Shown here piece by piece: positions 16,800 through 25,355 of a DNA stretch of 64,000 nt. The stretch is taken from contig NZ_WRXL01000004.1 in assembly GCF_010119195.1 (NCBI RefSeq), positions 365,704 through 429,703 on the forward strand, written 5' to 3'. The translations under genes and the position numbers were made by a program. The first letter of the stretch is position 1; each line of letters begins with the position of its first letter. The notes beneath the pieces are model-generated. The model did not search any database. It had not been told where the DNA came from and worked only from the letters and a program-made list of their open reading frames with translations. The DNA is from Haloarcula salina. Lineage in GTDB: Archaea > Halobacteriota > Halobacteria > Halobacteriales > Haloarculaceae.

Positions 16800-17528
16800 T
16801 CAGCCGCGCGTGCTGATGTCGTCTTCGTCTTTGATGATCCGCGTCTCCGCCTCGCCGCTCGTGTGCTCGTTCACGAGGTCGTAGAAGTCGTTCTGGAGCC
16901 CGGCGGGGAACGTCAGCACACCGACCCACGAACCGTCGGACTGCCACTCCTCGCGTTCGAGGTCGCCGAACTGTCGGATCTGGGCCTGTGCGCTGCCGGC
17001 GTAGTCCGCCGGTACCTGCACCGCGACGGTGACCTCGTCGAAGCGGATCGGGATCACCGGTCTGAGCGCGTCGAGCGCGTCGTCGACCTGGCTCTCGACG
17101 GGCTCCATCGGATCGACCCTGAAGTCCGTCTCCTCCAGGGCGGACTCGATCCGTTCGGGCGGGTGCGGCGCGTCGTCCATCTGCGGATTGACCGCGTTGC
17201 GGGTGATCCGCTGGACCAGCTGCTTGTGCTTTTGCTCCTGCATCTCGCGGCGCTGGTCCGCCGTGATCTGGATCTCTCCGCGCTTGATGACCTCCGGGAT
17301 GATCGCCATCGGGTCGGTGGTGTCGAACACCTCCGTCAGCATGTTCTCGGGCGGCCGGTCCCCCCGAGACGCGTCCTCGAACACGTCCTCGGCCGCGATG
17401 ACGTCCTCTAACTCCCCCTCGAAGTCCCCGCGCTTTATCGCCAGCGCCGCGTCCGGGTCCACCAGTACCTCGAACCGCTGCCCGTGGGATTCGAGGCGCG
17501 CCGTCACCGCCTCGTCAAGCGATATCAT
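16800..17528 (-). CDS. SBDS/Sdo1 ribosome maturation protein
   Basis: 242-residue archaeal homologue of the Shwachman-Bodian-Diamond protein, which helps release the anti-association factor IF6 from the large ribosomal subunit. Three expected domains: N-terminal (MISLDEAVTARLESHGQRFEV, then AIKRGDFEGELEDVIAAEDVF), a helical middle with IIPEVIKRGEIQITADQRREM, and a ferredoxin-like C-terminal domain. The length is normal. In many archaea the gene sits with proteasome and exosome genes. Here psmA is directly upstream on the same strand, but a TATA-like box at 17551-17557 suggests separate transcription. Confidence 0.93.
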   Translation of the reverse strand: MISLDEAVTARLESHGQRFEVLVDPDAALAIKRGDFEGELEDVIAAEDVFEDASRGDRPPENMLTEVFDTTDPMAIIPEVIKRGEIQITADQRREMQEQKHKQLVQRITRNAVNPQMDDAPHPPERIESALEETDFRVDPMEPVESQVDDALDALRPVIPIRFDEVTVAVQVPADYAGSAQAQIRQFGDLEREEWQSDGSWVGVLTFPAGLQNDFYDLVNEHTSGEAETRIIKDEDDISTRG

Positions 17529-17550
17529 ACCCGAGGGTAGCGGTGGGCAG

Positions 17551-17557
17551 CTTAAAG
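17551..17557 (-). promoter_or_regulatory. TATA-like box for the SBDS gene
   Basis: CTTTAAG on the minus strand, 23-29 bp before the ATG at 17528, in the 111-bp gap after psmA. Confidence 0.5.
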
Positions 17558-17639
17558 GCCTTACTGCGCGGCGCTGGGTCCGAATAGAACAGTCCGACTG
17601 ACGGGACGCAGCGGGCCGAGTTCGGCCGGCGAGAGCGCG

Positions 17640-18431
<792 letters not shown>

Positions 18432-18433
18432 AG

Positions 18434-18919
18434 TTATCTGAAATCGAGTGCTGTCGCGCCCACGAACGCGCCGTCGGAGGCCGTTTCGACGTCGTATCGC
18501 GGATCCCGTACGGTGGCGCTCCGGTCTGCGTTCTCGAACACGACGTGTCTCTGTTGCGGTGCTTCCGGCGGCCCGCCTATATACTTTTCTTCACAGGCGC
18601 GCACCGTGCCGCTAATCCCCCGTATCCGAACGCGAACCGCGTCGCCGTCGACGCTGTCGAGACAGGCCAGGGCGGCGCGGGCCGCGTCGGTCTCGCCGCG
18701 CCGGGTCCGAACGATCGCGTGGCCCGCGCCGCCGCGGCGCTCGAAGCGCAGGACCGTCATATCGGTCTCCGCGCTGCCGGTGTCTCCCAGTAAGTTCTGG
18801 GCGGCGTACCACACCTCGCGCTGGAACGCCCGGCGGTCGAAGGCGGCGTCGGGCCACGACTCGATCTCGACGGCGAGGTAGCGCCACCGGGGCCGCAGGT
18901 GCTTCGGGAGGTGTTTCAC
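18434..18919 (-). CDS. rnp2: RNase P protein component 2 (Pop5/Rpp14 family)
   Basis: 161 residues from a GTG start (18917-18919) that overlaps the stop of rnp3 as GTGA. It begins VKHLPKHLRPRWRYLAVEIE, the archaeal Pop5 start, and contains LRFERRGGAGHAIVRTRRGE and RVRIRGISGTVRACEEKYIG, both typical of Pop5. With Rpp30 (next gene upstream) it forms the pair of proteins that activates the RNase P RNA for 5' tRNA processing. The open frame extends further upstream in polar Arg-rich sequence that is not family-like. The C-terminal 40 residues are a haloarchaeal extension. Confidence 0.92.
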   Translation of the reverse strand: MKHLPKHLRPRWRYLAVEIESWPDAAFDRRAFQREVWYAAQNLLGDTGSAETDMTVLRFERRGGAGHAIVRTRRGETDAARAALACLDSVDGDAVRVRIRGISGTVRACEEKYIGGPPEAPQQRHVVFENADRSATVRDPRYDVETASDGAFVGATALDFR

Positions 18920-19620
18920 GGCCGCTCCTCCTCTGATTCGACGGTGACGCCGGGCTCGACGAACGAGTCGCGCCGGCGCTCGCGGTTGCGCTCCACGAGT
19001 CGGCCCCACTCGGCCAGCCCCTCTCGGATCGTCTCGGCGTCGAAACCGACGGCCTCGCCGACGGCGACGAGTTCGCGCGGGGCCCGCTGCTGGAGGTGGC
19101 TCACAGGGCCCGCGGTGACGACGAACGGCGCGTCGGCGTCCTCGAGCAGTTCCCTGAGCTTCCGGAGCTGTTTGATGGCCCGGACGCGGCTGCCGCCCGA
19201 CGCGCGAAGGACCGGCCCGAGCGAGTACGCCACCCGGACGCCGTTCGCCGCGGCCTCGTTGGCGAGGACGTGGTTGAAATCGCCGTCGCCGCGCATCGGG
19301 TGGGCGAGTACGTCGACCGCGGGCTGTTCGACCGCGAACCTGTTCAGCGTCGGATCGCCGCCGTGGACGACGACGACCGTCGCCTCGCTGCGGTGGTTGC
19401 CCACGAAGCCGCTGGCTCGCGAGGGATTCTCTGCGCGGACCTCGACGCCCTCGGCCACGTCGACGCCGTACTCGTCGGCGATGGCGTCGGCGTCGTAGTC
19501 GGCCGGCTCGTCGCCGTGGTTCCTGACGACGATGCCGTCGAAGCCGGACTCGGCGGCCGTCAGCGCGTGCCGGGCGACGGTGCTGTCGCCGTCGGGGTGG
19601 GCGTAGACGGCCTCGTACAT
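18916..19620 (-). CDS. rnp3: RNase P protein component 3 (Rpp30)
   Basis: 234-residue TIM-barrel-like protein of RNase P. The N-terminus MYEAVYAHPDGDSTVARHALTA and the internal DVLAHPMRGDGDFNHVLANEAAANGVRVAYSLG are typical of archaeal Rpp30. A GTG lies one codon upstream at 19623, but the ATG at 19620, which overlaps the preceding stop as TGATG, gives the family start. Its partner Pop5 is encoded by the next gene with a 4-bp overlap; co-translation fits their heterotetramer. Confidence 0.92.
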   Translation of the reverse strand: MYEAVYAHPDGDSTVARHALTAAESGFDGIVVRNHGDEPADYDADAIADEYGVDVAEGVEVRAENPSRASGFVGNHRSEATVVVVHGGDPTLNRFAVEQPAVDVLAHPMRGDGDFNHVLANEAAANGVRVAYSLGPVLRASGGSRVRAIKQLRKLRELLEDADAPFVVTAGPVSHLQQRAPRELVAVGEAVGFDAETIREGLAEWGRLVERNRERRRDSFVEPGVTVESEEERP

Positions 19621-20045
19621 CACAGCTCCTCTAGAACCTCGCGGGCGTTCTCGACGGCCTTCTCGCGCTTGGCGGGGTAGGCCTCGACCTTCGCCCGGAG
19701 CGTGATGCCGTCGCCGCGTTCCACGTCGCCGCGGAACGCCGCCTGCTTGTCGAAGGTGAGGAAGAAGGAGCAGTTGTCGTCGACCCGGTCGTCGAGCTCC
19801 GCTCGCACCGCCTCGATGTCGGGGGCGCTCGCGACCTGCGAGAGGACGTGGCGAACCTCGTCTGCGTTCTCGACCCGCGCCGAGAGGACGACGATGCGGT
19901 CGCCGTAGTGGCCCTCGCTCTTCGCCCGCTCGATGGGGTAGTCCTCGGGCAGAAACGTCCGCAACGCTTGCTCGACGCGCTTGTCGTCCTCGGTCGCGTA
20001 GCAGAAGGTCCGGAGGTCGACGTAGTGGAACGGGACCGACGACAT
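19620..20045 (-). CDS. RNA-binding protein of the PF01877 family
   Basis: 141-residue archaeal protein (starting MSSVPFHYVDLRTFCYATED) of the family labelled RNA_binding in Pfam, often encoded beside RNase P or exosome genes. The middle FLPEDYPIERAKSEGHYGDRIVVLSARVE and the C-terminal CSFFLTFDKQAAFRGDVE are conserved parts. The role is probably in RNA processing, but no specific RNA partner is known to me. It is the first gene of the rnp3-rnp2-psmA transcript; its stop overlaps the rnp3 start by one base. Confidence 0.85.
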   Translation of the reverse strand: MSSVPFHYVDLRTFCYATEDDKRVEQALRTFLPEDYPIERAKSEGHYGDRIVVLSARVENADEVRHVLSQVASAPDIEAVRAELDDRVDDNCSFFLTFDKQAAFRGDVERGDGITLRAKVEAYPAKREKAVENAREVLEEL

Positions 20046-20052
20046 CGAGCGC

Positions 20053-20238
20053 CTACTCGTCCTCGGCGGCTTCGAGGTTGTCCTCGGGCACGCCCTGCTC
20101 CTGCCCGTCCTCGAAAGAGACCGTGTAGTTGGCGTCGCCGAACATCGTCTCGACGACCTGCGTGACCGTGCCCGTCTCGCCGTCGTAGTCGCTGTGCTCG
20201 TCGTGGAGAATGACGCTGTCGTCCTCTTCGAATGCCAT
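20053..20238 (-). CDS. small acidic beta-rich (KOW/SH3-like) protein
   Basis: 61 codons after the ATG at 20238. The sequence alternates strands and turns: DDSVILHDEHSDYDGETGTV, then FGDANYTVSFEDGQEQGVPEDNLE. This layout is like a KOW or Tudor-type SH3 barrel in which the glycine turn YDGETGTV contacts RNA or protein. An upstream in-frame start at 20265 would add nine residues but overlaps the presumed TATA (20263-20269), so it is rejected. It is 7 bp upstream of the RNA-binding protein gene and likely heads the RNase P operon. Function unknown. Confidence 0.75.
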   Translation of the reverse strand: MAFEEDDSVILHDEHSDYDGETGTVTQVVETMFGDANYTVSFEDGQEQGVPEDNLEAAEDE

Positions 20239-20262
20239 ACCCGGCGGTACTCGGTGGCTCGT

Positions 20263-20269
20263 CAAAAAG
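20263..20269 (-). promoter_or_regulatory. TATA-like box of the RNase P-psmA operon
   Basis: CTTTTTG on the minus strand, 25-31 bp before the ATG at 20238; the only AT-rich site ahead of five tightly packed genes (20238 down to 17640). Confidence 0.45.
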
Positions 20270-20300
20270 GGACTGATTCGGTCCGGCGCGGTGTCGAAGG

Positions 20301-20307
20301 GTTATAG
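20301..20307 (+). promoter_or_regulatory. TATA-like box upstream of the NUDIX gene
   Basis: GTTATAG. Transcription would begin near 20328-20332, about 65 nt before the NUDIX ATG at 20395 but right at the ATG of a short open frame at 20331. Confidence 0.5.
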
Positions 20308-20330
20308 ACGACTCGGAACGACCTGCCGCC

Positions 20331-20390
20331 ATGTGCACCACGGCAGGGAGTCCCAGACGACCGTCGACGCTTCGGAGTTACGCCCGGTAG
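20331..20390 (+). other. possible leaderless upstream ORF (19 codons)
   Basis: ATG at 20331 to TAG at 20388-20390 encodes a 19-residue Arg/Ser-rich peptide (MCTTAGSPRRPSTLRSYAR). The ATG is 24-30 bp after the TATA-like box, so it is placed as a leaderless start, and the frame ends 4 bp before the NUDIX ATG. It could couple or limit NUDIX translation. It may equally be chance in a 5' leader. Confidence 0.35.
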
Positions 20391-20394
20391 ACAC

Positions 20395-20964
20395 ATGACG
20401 CGAGTCGACGAACTGTGGTACCTCGCCGACGGAGCGCGCCAGACCGCCGAGCAGACGTATCACAGCCTCCGAGACCGTCACGACGATTTCGTCGAGTTCA
20501 CGCGCCACCGACGGGTCCCGCGCCAGCACTTCCGGTCGGTCGCCAGCGAGGCCCGCGACCACGGCGCGCCCTACGGCGCGCACACGCTCGCCTACCGGCC
20601 CTCCGGAGAACTGCTGCTGGTCCGCCACGAGGGCGTCGACATGTGGGTCCTGCCGGGCGGTGAACTCGACGGCAACGAGTCGTTCCGGGAGGCCGCGCTC
20701 CGCGAACTCGGCGAGGAGGGCGGCATCGAGGCGTCCATCGAGGGCCTCGGACTGCTCGGCCGCGTGGAGTTCTACTGCGACGGCAACATGGCCTGGGGGG
20801 TCCTCCCGGTGTACGAGGCGCGCGCCGAGACGACAGAAGTCAGCGTCGACGACCCGGACTTCGAGATCAGCGAGGCGCGGTGGTTCGAGGACCTGCCCGC
20901 GGACACGCGCGACCGCGAGGAGATCGAGGAGTGGCGCGACCGGCGCTTCGAGCGCGGGGCGTAG
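20395..20964 (+). CDS. NUDIX hydrolase
   Basis: 189-residue pyrophosphohydrolase that cleaves nucleoside diphosphates linked to another group. The NUDIX box is complete at about residues 91-113: G-x5-E-x7-REL-x-EE-x-GI (GELDGNESFREAALRELGEE then GGI). An N-terminal helical segment of about 60 residues precedes the fold, as in several haloarchaeal NUDIX proteins. Acidic Trp-Phe-rich strands (ARWFEDLP) end the domain. The substrate cannot be predicted. No strong ribosome-binding site precedes the ATG, and a short upstream frame ends 4 bp before it. Confidence 0.92.
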   Translation: MTRVDELWYLADGARQTAEQTYHSLRDRHDDFVEFTRHRRVPRQHFRSVASEARDHGAPYGAHTLAYRPSGELLLVRHEGVDMWVLPGGELDGNESFREAALRELGEEGGIEASIEGLGLLGRVEFYCDGNMAWGVLPVYEARAETTEVSVDDPDFEISEARWFEDLPADTRDREEIEEWRDRRFERGA

Positions 20965-20992
20965 CCGAGCGGCGGCCGAACTCAGTCGTCAC

Positions 20993-21817
20993 TCACTCTG
21001 GGCCGAAGGACTTCCCCTCTCTGGCGTCGGCGTTCAGCCGTCGAACGGTTGCCCGAGCGTTGCTCGCGTCGTAGCCGAACAGCACGGAATCACCGTACTC
21101 GGCGGCCACCTCGACGGCCTTCGAGAGGTCGTCCACGTCCACGTCGACGGCGTACAGTTCGATACTGAACGGCGTCGAGAGGCGGTCCTGCCACCCCTTC
21201 GCCAGGATCTCCAGCCAGTACGTCGTGGAGTAGGCCATGTCGTAGATGGGGACGACGAACTCGTCGGCGTACGCGGCGATGTCGTCGACGGCGACGCCAG
21301 AGCGGGCTTCGAGGTGGCCGGGATAGGGGTCGGGATACAGCGTGAGGTACAGGTCGCCGGGCACGCGCTCGCGGGCCTCGGCGACGAACTCGGTGATGAC
21401 GTTCGTCCGCCAGGCCGACCAGTCCTCGAAGTCGCTCTCGGCGAACCGGCGCTCACAGCGGTCGCAGTGGCAGTACTCGTCGCGGGGAAAGCCCACGTCG
21501 TCGAGGCGAACGTCCTCGTTGACCGCGGCGGCGTCAGAGATGATGTCGAGCAGGCCCTCGCGATAGCGGTCGTGGGTCGGGCAGACGTACGTCCAGTCGA
21601 AGTACGGTTGGTTGCGCGTCGCCGGCGTGCCCTCGTCGTCGAAGGCGAGCAGTTCCTCTTCGCTCTCGACCGCGTTGTCGCCGAAGCAGGACACCATGTT
21701 CACCGCGTCCGAAACCGGTTCCGCGGCCCGGCCGGTCACGTCCTTGACCTCGTAGAACGCCCGGTCGAACTCGGACCACTGCGTCTCCTCCTCGTTGCGG
21801 GTGACGACGCCGTACAT
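20993..21817 (-). CDS. uncharacterised protein, possible TIM-barrel glycosidase-like fold, with C-x-C-x2-C
   Basis: Function not recognised. 274 residues from the ATG at 21817; further upstream codons are Arg/Ser-rich and not protein-like. It has MYGVVTRNEEETQWSEFDRAFYEV, a Trp-Tyr-rich FDWTYVCPTHDRYREGLL, then DEYCHCDRCERRF followed by several strand-helix units ending LFGYDASNARATVRRLNAD. A C-x-C-x2-C-x3-F element after an early barrel strand occurs in some putative glycosyl hydrolases, which is the basis of the fold suggestion; I cannot verify it. The protein is cytoplasmic (no signal). It stands alone, downstream of the microprotein locus on the same strand. Confidence 0.7.
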   Translation of the reverse strand: MYGVVTRNEEETQWSEFDRAFYEVKDVTGRAAEPVSDAVNMVSCFGDNAVESEEELLAFDDEGTPATRNQPYFDWTYVCPTHDRYREGLLDIISDAAAVNEDVRLDDVGFPRDEYCHCDRCERRFAESDFEDWSAWRTNVITEFVAEARERVPGDLYLTLYPDPYPGHLEARSGVAVDDIAAYADEFVVPIYDMAYSTTYWLEILAKGWQDRLSTPFSIELYAVDVDVDDLSKAVEVAAEYGDSVLFGYDASNARATVRRLNADAREGKSFGPE

Positions 21818-22001
21818 ACCGTCGGGTACGGCGCAACCGCGGGTAAGGGTTCGGAAAGCGACGGAGCGACCGCTGGAAGAGAAGCCTGTGAGAACACTGT
21901 CGGCCGGTACCGGGCGACGGTCCGGCGAGTCGAGACCGCCGGGGACCAACGGGGCGGCCGACAGCGCTGTTCGAGTGGCGATACGCCGGTGAAACGTGAC
22001 C

Positions 22002-22070
22002 CTACCGCTTGGCGACGTACGCGAGCGCGATGGCCGCGACCGCGACGAGGGCAATGAGCTTCTTCTGCAT
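22002..22070 (-). CDS. putative 22-residue leaderless membrane microprotein
   Basis: The frame MQKKLIALVAVAAIALAYVAKR encodes two N-terminal lysines, a 16-residue hydrophobic helix and a basic end, as a minimal single-span peptide. Support is mainly positional: a clear TATA-like CTTTATAATT (22091-22100) lies 21-30 bp upstream of its ATG in the 43-bp space after thiC, and no other start fits that promoter. It may be expressed separately from thiC. No homology can be judged at this length. Confidence 0.5.
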   Translation of the reverse strand: MQKKLIALVAVAAIALAYVAKR

Positions 22071-22090
22071 CGTTTCAGATGACGGACACC

Positions 22091-22100
22091 AATTATAAAG
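22091..22100 (-). promoter_or_regulatory. TATA-like box for the microprotein
   Basis: CTTTATAATT on the minus strand, 21-30 bp before the ATG at 22070. It sits between the thiC stop and the short frame, where a promoter would otherwise have no visible target. Confidence 0.6.
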
Positions 22101-22113
22101 AACTATCGCCGTG

Positions 22114-23556
22114 TCAGTCGTCAGCACGCCCCTCCGTCTCGGCGGCCGAAGCGCGGTCTGTCTCTGGAACCGCCGCTTCGTCGTGCGTGCCGACCGGCGG
22201 GCGGTTCACCTCGGCCGCCGCGGAGTCCGTGAGATCCGTGCGGTCGTCGCCGTCGGTCTCGATCTCGTCCATCTCTCCCTCGGCACGCGCGTCCTGGTCG
22301 ATGCGCATCGAGCAGAAGTCGACGCCGCACATCGAGCAGAAGCGGGCCTCCTTGTAGTTGTCGCCGGGGAGCGTCTGATCGTGGTACGCCTGCGCCCGCT
22401 CCGGGTCCAGCGCCAGGTCGAACTGCTCGCGCCAGTCGAAGGCGTAGCGGGCCTCAGAGAGCGCGTCGTCCCAGTCTCTCGCGCCCTCGCGGCCGTTGGC
22501 CACGTCGGCGGCGTGGGCCGCGATGCGGTACGCGGCCAGTCCGTCGCGGACGTCCGCCTTCTCGGGCAGTCCGAGGTGCTCCTTTGGCGTCACGTAGCAC
22601 AGCATCGCCGCGCCGGCCCGGCCCGCCTCGGTCGCGCCGATGGCGCTCGTGATGTGGTCGTACCCCGGCGCTACGTCGGTCACGAGCGGTCCGAGGACGT
22701 AGAACGGCGCGCCGTCGCAGACGTCTTGCTGGCGCTCGACCTGCTCGGCGACCCGGTCCATCGGGACGTGGCCCGGCCCCTCGACCATCACCTGCACGTC
22801 GTGGTCCCACGCGGTCCGCGTGAGTTCGCCGAGCGTGTCGAGTTCGGCGAACTGGGCGTCGTCGCCGGCGTCGGCCAGACAGCCCGGCCGCAGGCCGTCG
22901 CCGAGGCTGAACGTCACGTCGTACTCGTGGAATAGCTCGCAGATCTCCTCGAACGTCGCGTACAGGGGGTTCTCCATGCCGTTCTCCTCGATCCACTGCG
23001 CGAGGATGGAGCCACCGCGGGAGACGATCCCGGTCGTCCGGCCGTCCGTCAGCGGGAGGTGCTCCATCCGGACGCCCGCGTGGATCGTCATGTAGTCGAC
23101 GCCCTGTCGGGCCTGCTTCTCGATGACATCGAGCAGGAGGTCGTGCGTGATGTCCGCGGCGTCGCCCGCTCGCTTGACGGCCTCGTAGATGGGGACGGTC
23201 CCGACCGGGACCGGCGAGTGCGCGACGTTCGCCGTCCGAATCTCGTCCAAGTCGCTGCCGGTCGAGAGGTCCATCACCGTGTCCGCCCCGTAGTGGACGG
23301 CGGTGTGGAGCTTCTCCAGTTCGCCCTCGATGTCGCTCGTCTCCTCGCTGTTGCCGATGTTCGCGTTGACCTTCGTCGCGAACTCGCGACCGATGACCAT
23401 CGGGTCCAGCGAGTCGTGGTTGACGTTCGCCGGAATCACGGCCTGCCCGTCGGCGACCTGTCGCCGGACGAACTCCGGGTCGACGTTCTCGCGCGCTGCG
23501 ATGCGTTCCATCTCCTCGGTGACGGTGCCGTTGCGGGCCGCCTCGATCTGCGTCAT
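22114..23556 (-). CDS. thiC: phosphomethylpyrimidine synthase ThiC
   Basis: 480-residue radical-SAM-like enzyme that rearranges aminoimidazole ribotide into hydroxymethylpyrimidine phosphate for thiamine. The C-terminal cluster motif [11 protein letters not shown] (C-x2-C-x4-C) is present, and the N-terminus has [29 protein letters not shown] and [10 protein letters not shown] further 50-residue acidic tail follows the cluster motif. A GTG lies two codons upstream, but [10 protein letters not shown] from the ATG at 23556 fits the family and the promoter. Archaeal thiC is known to be controlled by a ThiR-type repressor; no riboswitch fits, since the message seems leaderless. Confidence 0.95.
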   Translation of the reverse strand: MTQIEAARNGTVTEEMERIAARENVDPEFVRRQVADGQAVIPANVNHDSLDPMVIGREFATKVNANIGNSEETSDIEGELEKLHTAVHYGADTVMDLSTGSDLDEIRTANVAHSPVPVGTVPIYEAVKRAGDAADITHDLLLDVIEKQARQGVDYMTIHAGVRMEHLPLTDGRTTGIVSRGGSILAQWIEENGMENPLYATFEEICELFHEYDVTFSLGDGLRPGCLADAGDDAQFAELDTLGELTRTAWDHDVQVMVEGPGHVPMDRVAEQVERQQDVCDGAPFYVLGPLVTDVAPGYDHITSAIGATEAGRAGAAMLCYVTPKEHLGLPEKADVRDGLAAYRIAAHAADVANGREGARDWDDALSEARYAFDWREQFDLALDPERAQAYHDQTLPGDNYKEARFCSMCGVDFCSMRIDQDARAEGEMDEIETDGDDRTDLTDSAAAEVNRPPVGTHDEAAVPETDRASAAETEGRADD

Positions 23557-23577
23557 AATCACTAGGTTATACTACTA

Positions 23578-23588
23578 GATTATAAATC
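23578..23588 (-). promoter_or_regulatory. TATA-like box of thiC with nearby CTAG repeats
   Basis: GATTTATAATC on the minus strand, 22-32 bp before the ATG at 23556. Between box and start lie two CTAG words (23562-23565 and 23575-23578) 9 bp apart; CTAG is rare in GC-rich archaeal DNA, so a thiamine-repressor site is possible. Confidence 0.55.
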
Positions 23589-23688
23589 TCCGGCCGGCCG
23601 CGCCGTCACCAGGCGGCCGCCAACAACGCCCCGACAATTGTGGGGGCGACCCGAACAGGGATGTGTCCCAACGCGAAACAGAGGGACG

Positions 23689-24570
23689 ATGGACGCCTCC
23701 AGTCGCCGGGCGGTGCTCGCGACGCTGGGGAGCGCCGCGACCGCCCTGGCCGGTTGCGGGGCGTTCGGGCGGGACCGCGTACGCGTCCTCGTCGCGGGCA
23801 GCCTCCAGAAGGCTGCCAGCGAGACGCTCCAGAGGCGGACCGACGCCGACCTGGCCGTCGAGGCCCGCGGGTCGGTCCAGGCCGCGCGCCTGGTCGCGGA
23901 GGGAAAGCGCGACCCCGCTATCGTCGCGCTGGCCGACCCCGCGCTGTTCGAGCGAATCATGTCGGCGGCCTGGTACGCGGTCGTCGCCAGCAACGAGATG
24001 GTGCTGGCCTACAACCCGGACACCGACGGCGGGGGCCACGTCGGGGACGCGGACCGGTGGACCGACCCGCTGCGCCACGGCGGCGTCTCGCTCGGGCGGA
24101 CCGACCCGGCACTCGACCCGCTGGGCTACCGGACGCTGTTCGTCCTCGACCTCGCCGCCGACTACTACGACGATCCGGGGCTGGCCGACGCCGTCCTCTC
24201 GGCCGACCAGACCTACCCGGAGACCCAACTGCTCGCGCAGTTCGAGACGGGCGCGGTCGACGCCGCGTTCGTCTACCGGAGCATGGCCGTCGAGCGCGAC
24301 TACCCGTTCCGCGAGTTCCCGCCGGAACTCAATCTCGGCGACCCCGCCCACGCCGAGCGCTACCGCACCGTTACGTACGAACTGCCCGACGGGACGGTCG
24401 CGCGCGGCGGTCCCATCGAGTACGGGGCCGTCCGCCGCGACGACGGCCCGCGGACGCGAACCGCCTTCGAAGCCGTCCTCGCGAGCGACTGGCTCACACC
24501 CCACGGATTTACCGTCCGCGAGGAGTATCCACGACTAGCCGGAGATGTCCCGGACGCACTCACGCGGTGA
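23689..24570 (+). CDS. wtpA: molybdate/tungstate ABC transporter substrate-binding lipoprotein (WtpA-like)
   Basis: 293-residue binding protein that captures molybdate or tungstate outside the cell. The signal has an Arg-Arg (SSRRAVLATLG) and a lipobox LAGC, so it is probably Tat-exported and lipid-anchored. The body has VAGSLQKAASETLQRR, a typical ModA/WtpA start, and the ANPALFERIM-like segment (LADPALFERIM) and YNPDTDG found in WtpA. The ATG at 23689 places the signal correctly; upstream codons are extra. The permease gene begins 26 bp inside its end. Neighbouring Moco and nitrate reductase genes fit an oxyanion role. Confidence 0.88.
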   Translation: MDASSRRAVLATLGSAATALAGCGAFGRDRVRVLVAGSLQKAASETLQRRTDADLAVEARGSVQAARLVAEGKRDPAIVALADPALFERIMSAAWYAVVASNEMVLAYNPDTDGGGHVGDADRWTDPLRHGGVSLGRTDPALDPLGYRTLFVLDLAADYYDDPGLADAVLSADQTYPETQLLAQFETGAVDAAFVYRSMAVERDYPFREFPPELNLGDPAHAERYRTVTYELPDGTVARGGPIEYGAVRRDDGPRTRTAFEAVLASDWLTPHGFTVREEYPRLAGDVPDALTR

Positions 24571-25348
24571 GGCCCCGTCCGCCCACGGAGGCGCGGGGGT
24601 GCGCGAACTCGTTCCGGTCCTCGGAGCGGTGCTGCTGCTGTACTTCGTCGTTCCCGTCGCGGTGCTGGTCGTCACGTACTCGCCGACCGCGCTGGCGACG
24701 AGCCTGACCGACGCCTACGTCGTCGACGCGGCGGTGACCTCGCTCGTGGCCGCGCTGTGTAGCACCGCCATCGCCGTCGCGTTCGGCCTGCCGCTCGCGT
24801 ACTGGCTCTCGCAGAACAGCGGGCCGCTGGCGACGGCGGCGCTCGGGGCCGTCGTCCTGCCGCTCGTCCTGCCGCCGGTCGTCAGCGGGATGTTGCTCCT
24901 GACGGTCGTCGGGCCGGGCGGCCTCGGCGGACTGACCGACCTGGCGCTCACCCGCTCGCTGCTCGGCGTCGTCGCCGCACAGACGTTCGTGGCCTCGCCG
25001 TTCTTCGTCGTCACCGCGAAGGCCGCATTCGACGGCATCGACGCCCACCTCGAAGAGGCCTCGCGCTCGCTCGGTCGGAACTGGACCGAGACCATGCGCT
25101 CGGTGACCATCCCGCTCGCGAAGCCCGGCATCCTCGCCGGCCTCGTCCTGACGTTCGCTCGCGCGATGGGCGAGTTCGGCGCGACGATGATGCTCGCGTA
25201 CTACCCGCGGACGCTCCCGGTCCAGATCTGGGCCTCGTTCATCTCGGACGGCCTGGACGCGGCGCTGCCCGTGGCGGTCGTCCTGCTCAGCGTCGCGCTC
25301 GGGACGCTGCTGATCGTCCACGGCCTGCGGGCGACGCCGTGGCGGTAA
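24545..25348 (+). CDS. wtpB: molybdate/tungstate ABC transporter permease (WtpB/ModB-like)
   Basis: 267 residues with about five or six membrane helices. The ATPase-contacting EAA loop is clear: EEASRSLGRNWTETMRSVTIPLAKPG, with the G-x9-P spacing of the family. It overlaps wtpA by 26 bp, so the two are co-translated. The usual third gene, the ATPase WtpC, is absent: the next gene is on the other strand. The transporter must use an ATPase encoded elsewhere, or the operon has been reduced. The first 18 residues are polar and Gly/Ser-rich. Confidence 0.88.
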   Translation: MSRTHSRGEAPSAHGGAGVRELVPVLGAVLLLYFVVPVAVLVVTYSPTALATSLTDAYVVDAAVTSLVAALCSTAIAVAFGLPLAYWLSQNSGPLATAALGAVVLPLVLPPVVSGMLLLTVVGPGGLGGLTDLALTRSLLGVVAAQTFVASPFFVVTAKAAFDGIDAHLEEASRSLGRNWTETMRSVTIPLAKPGILAGLVLTFARAMGEFGATMMLAYYPRTLPVQIWASFISDGLDAALPVAVVLLSVALGTLLIVHGLRATPWR

Positions 25349-25355
25349 GACGGCG

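Noticed and set aside
23557..23688. Thiamine riboswitch upstream of thiC
   Set aside because: The TATA-like box is only 22-32 bp before the ATG, so there is no leader long enough to fold a TPP aptamer. Control by a DNA-binding repressor is more likely.
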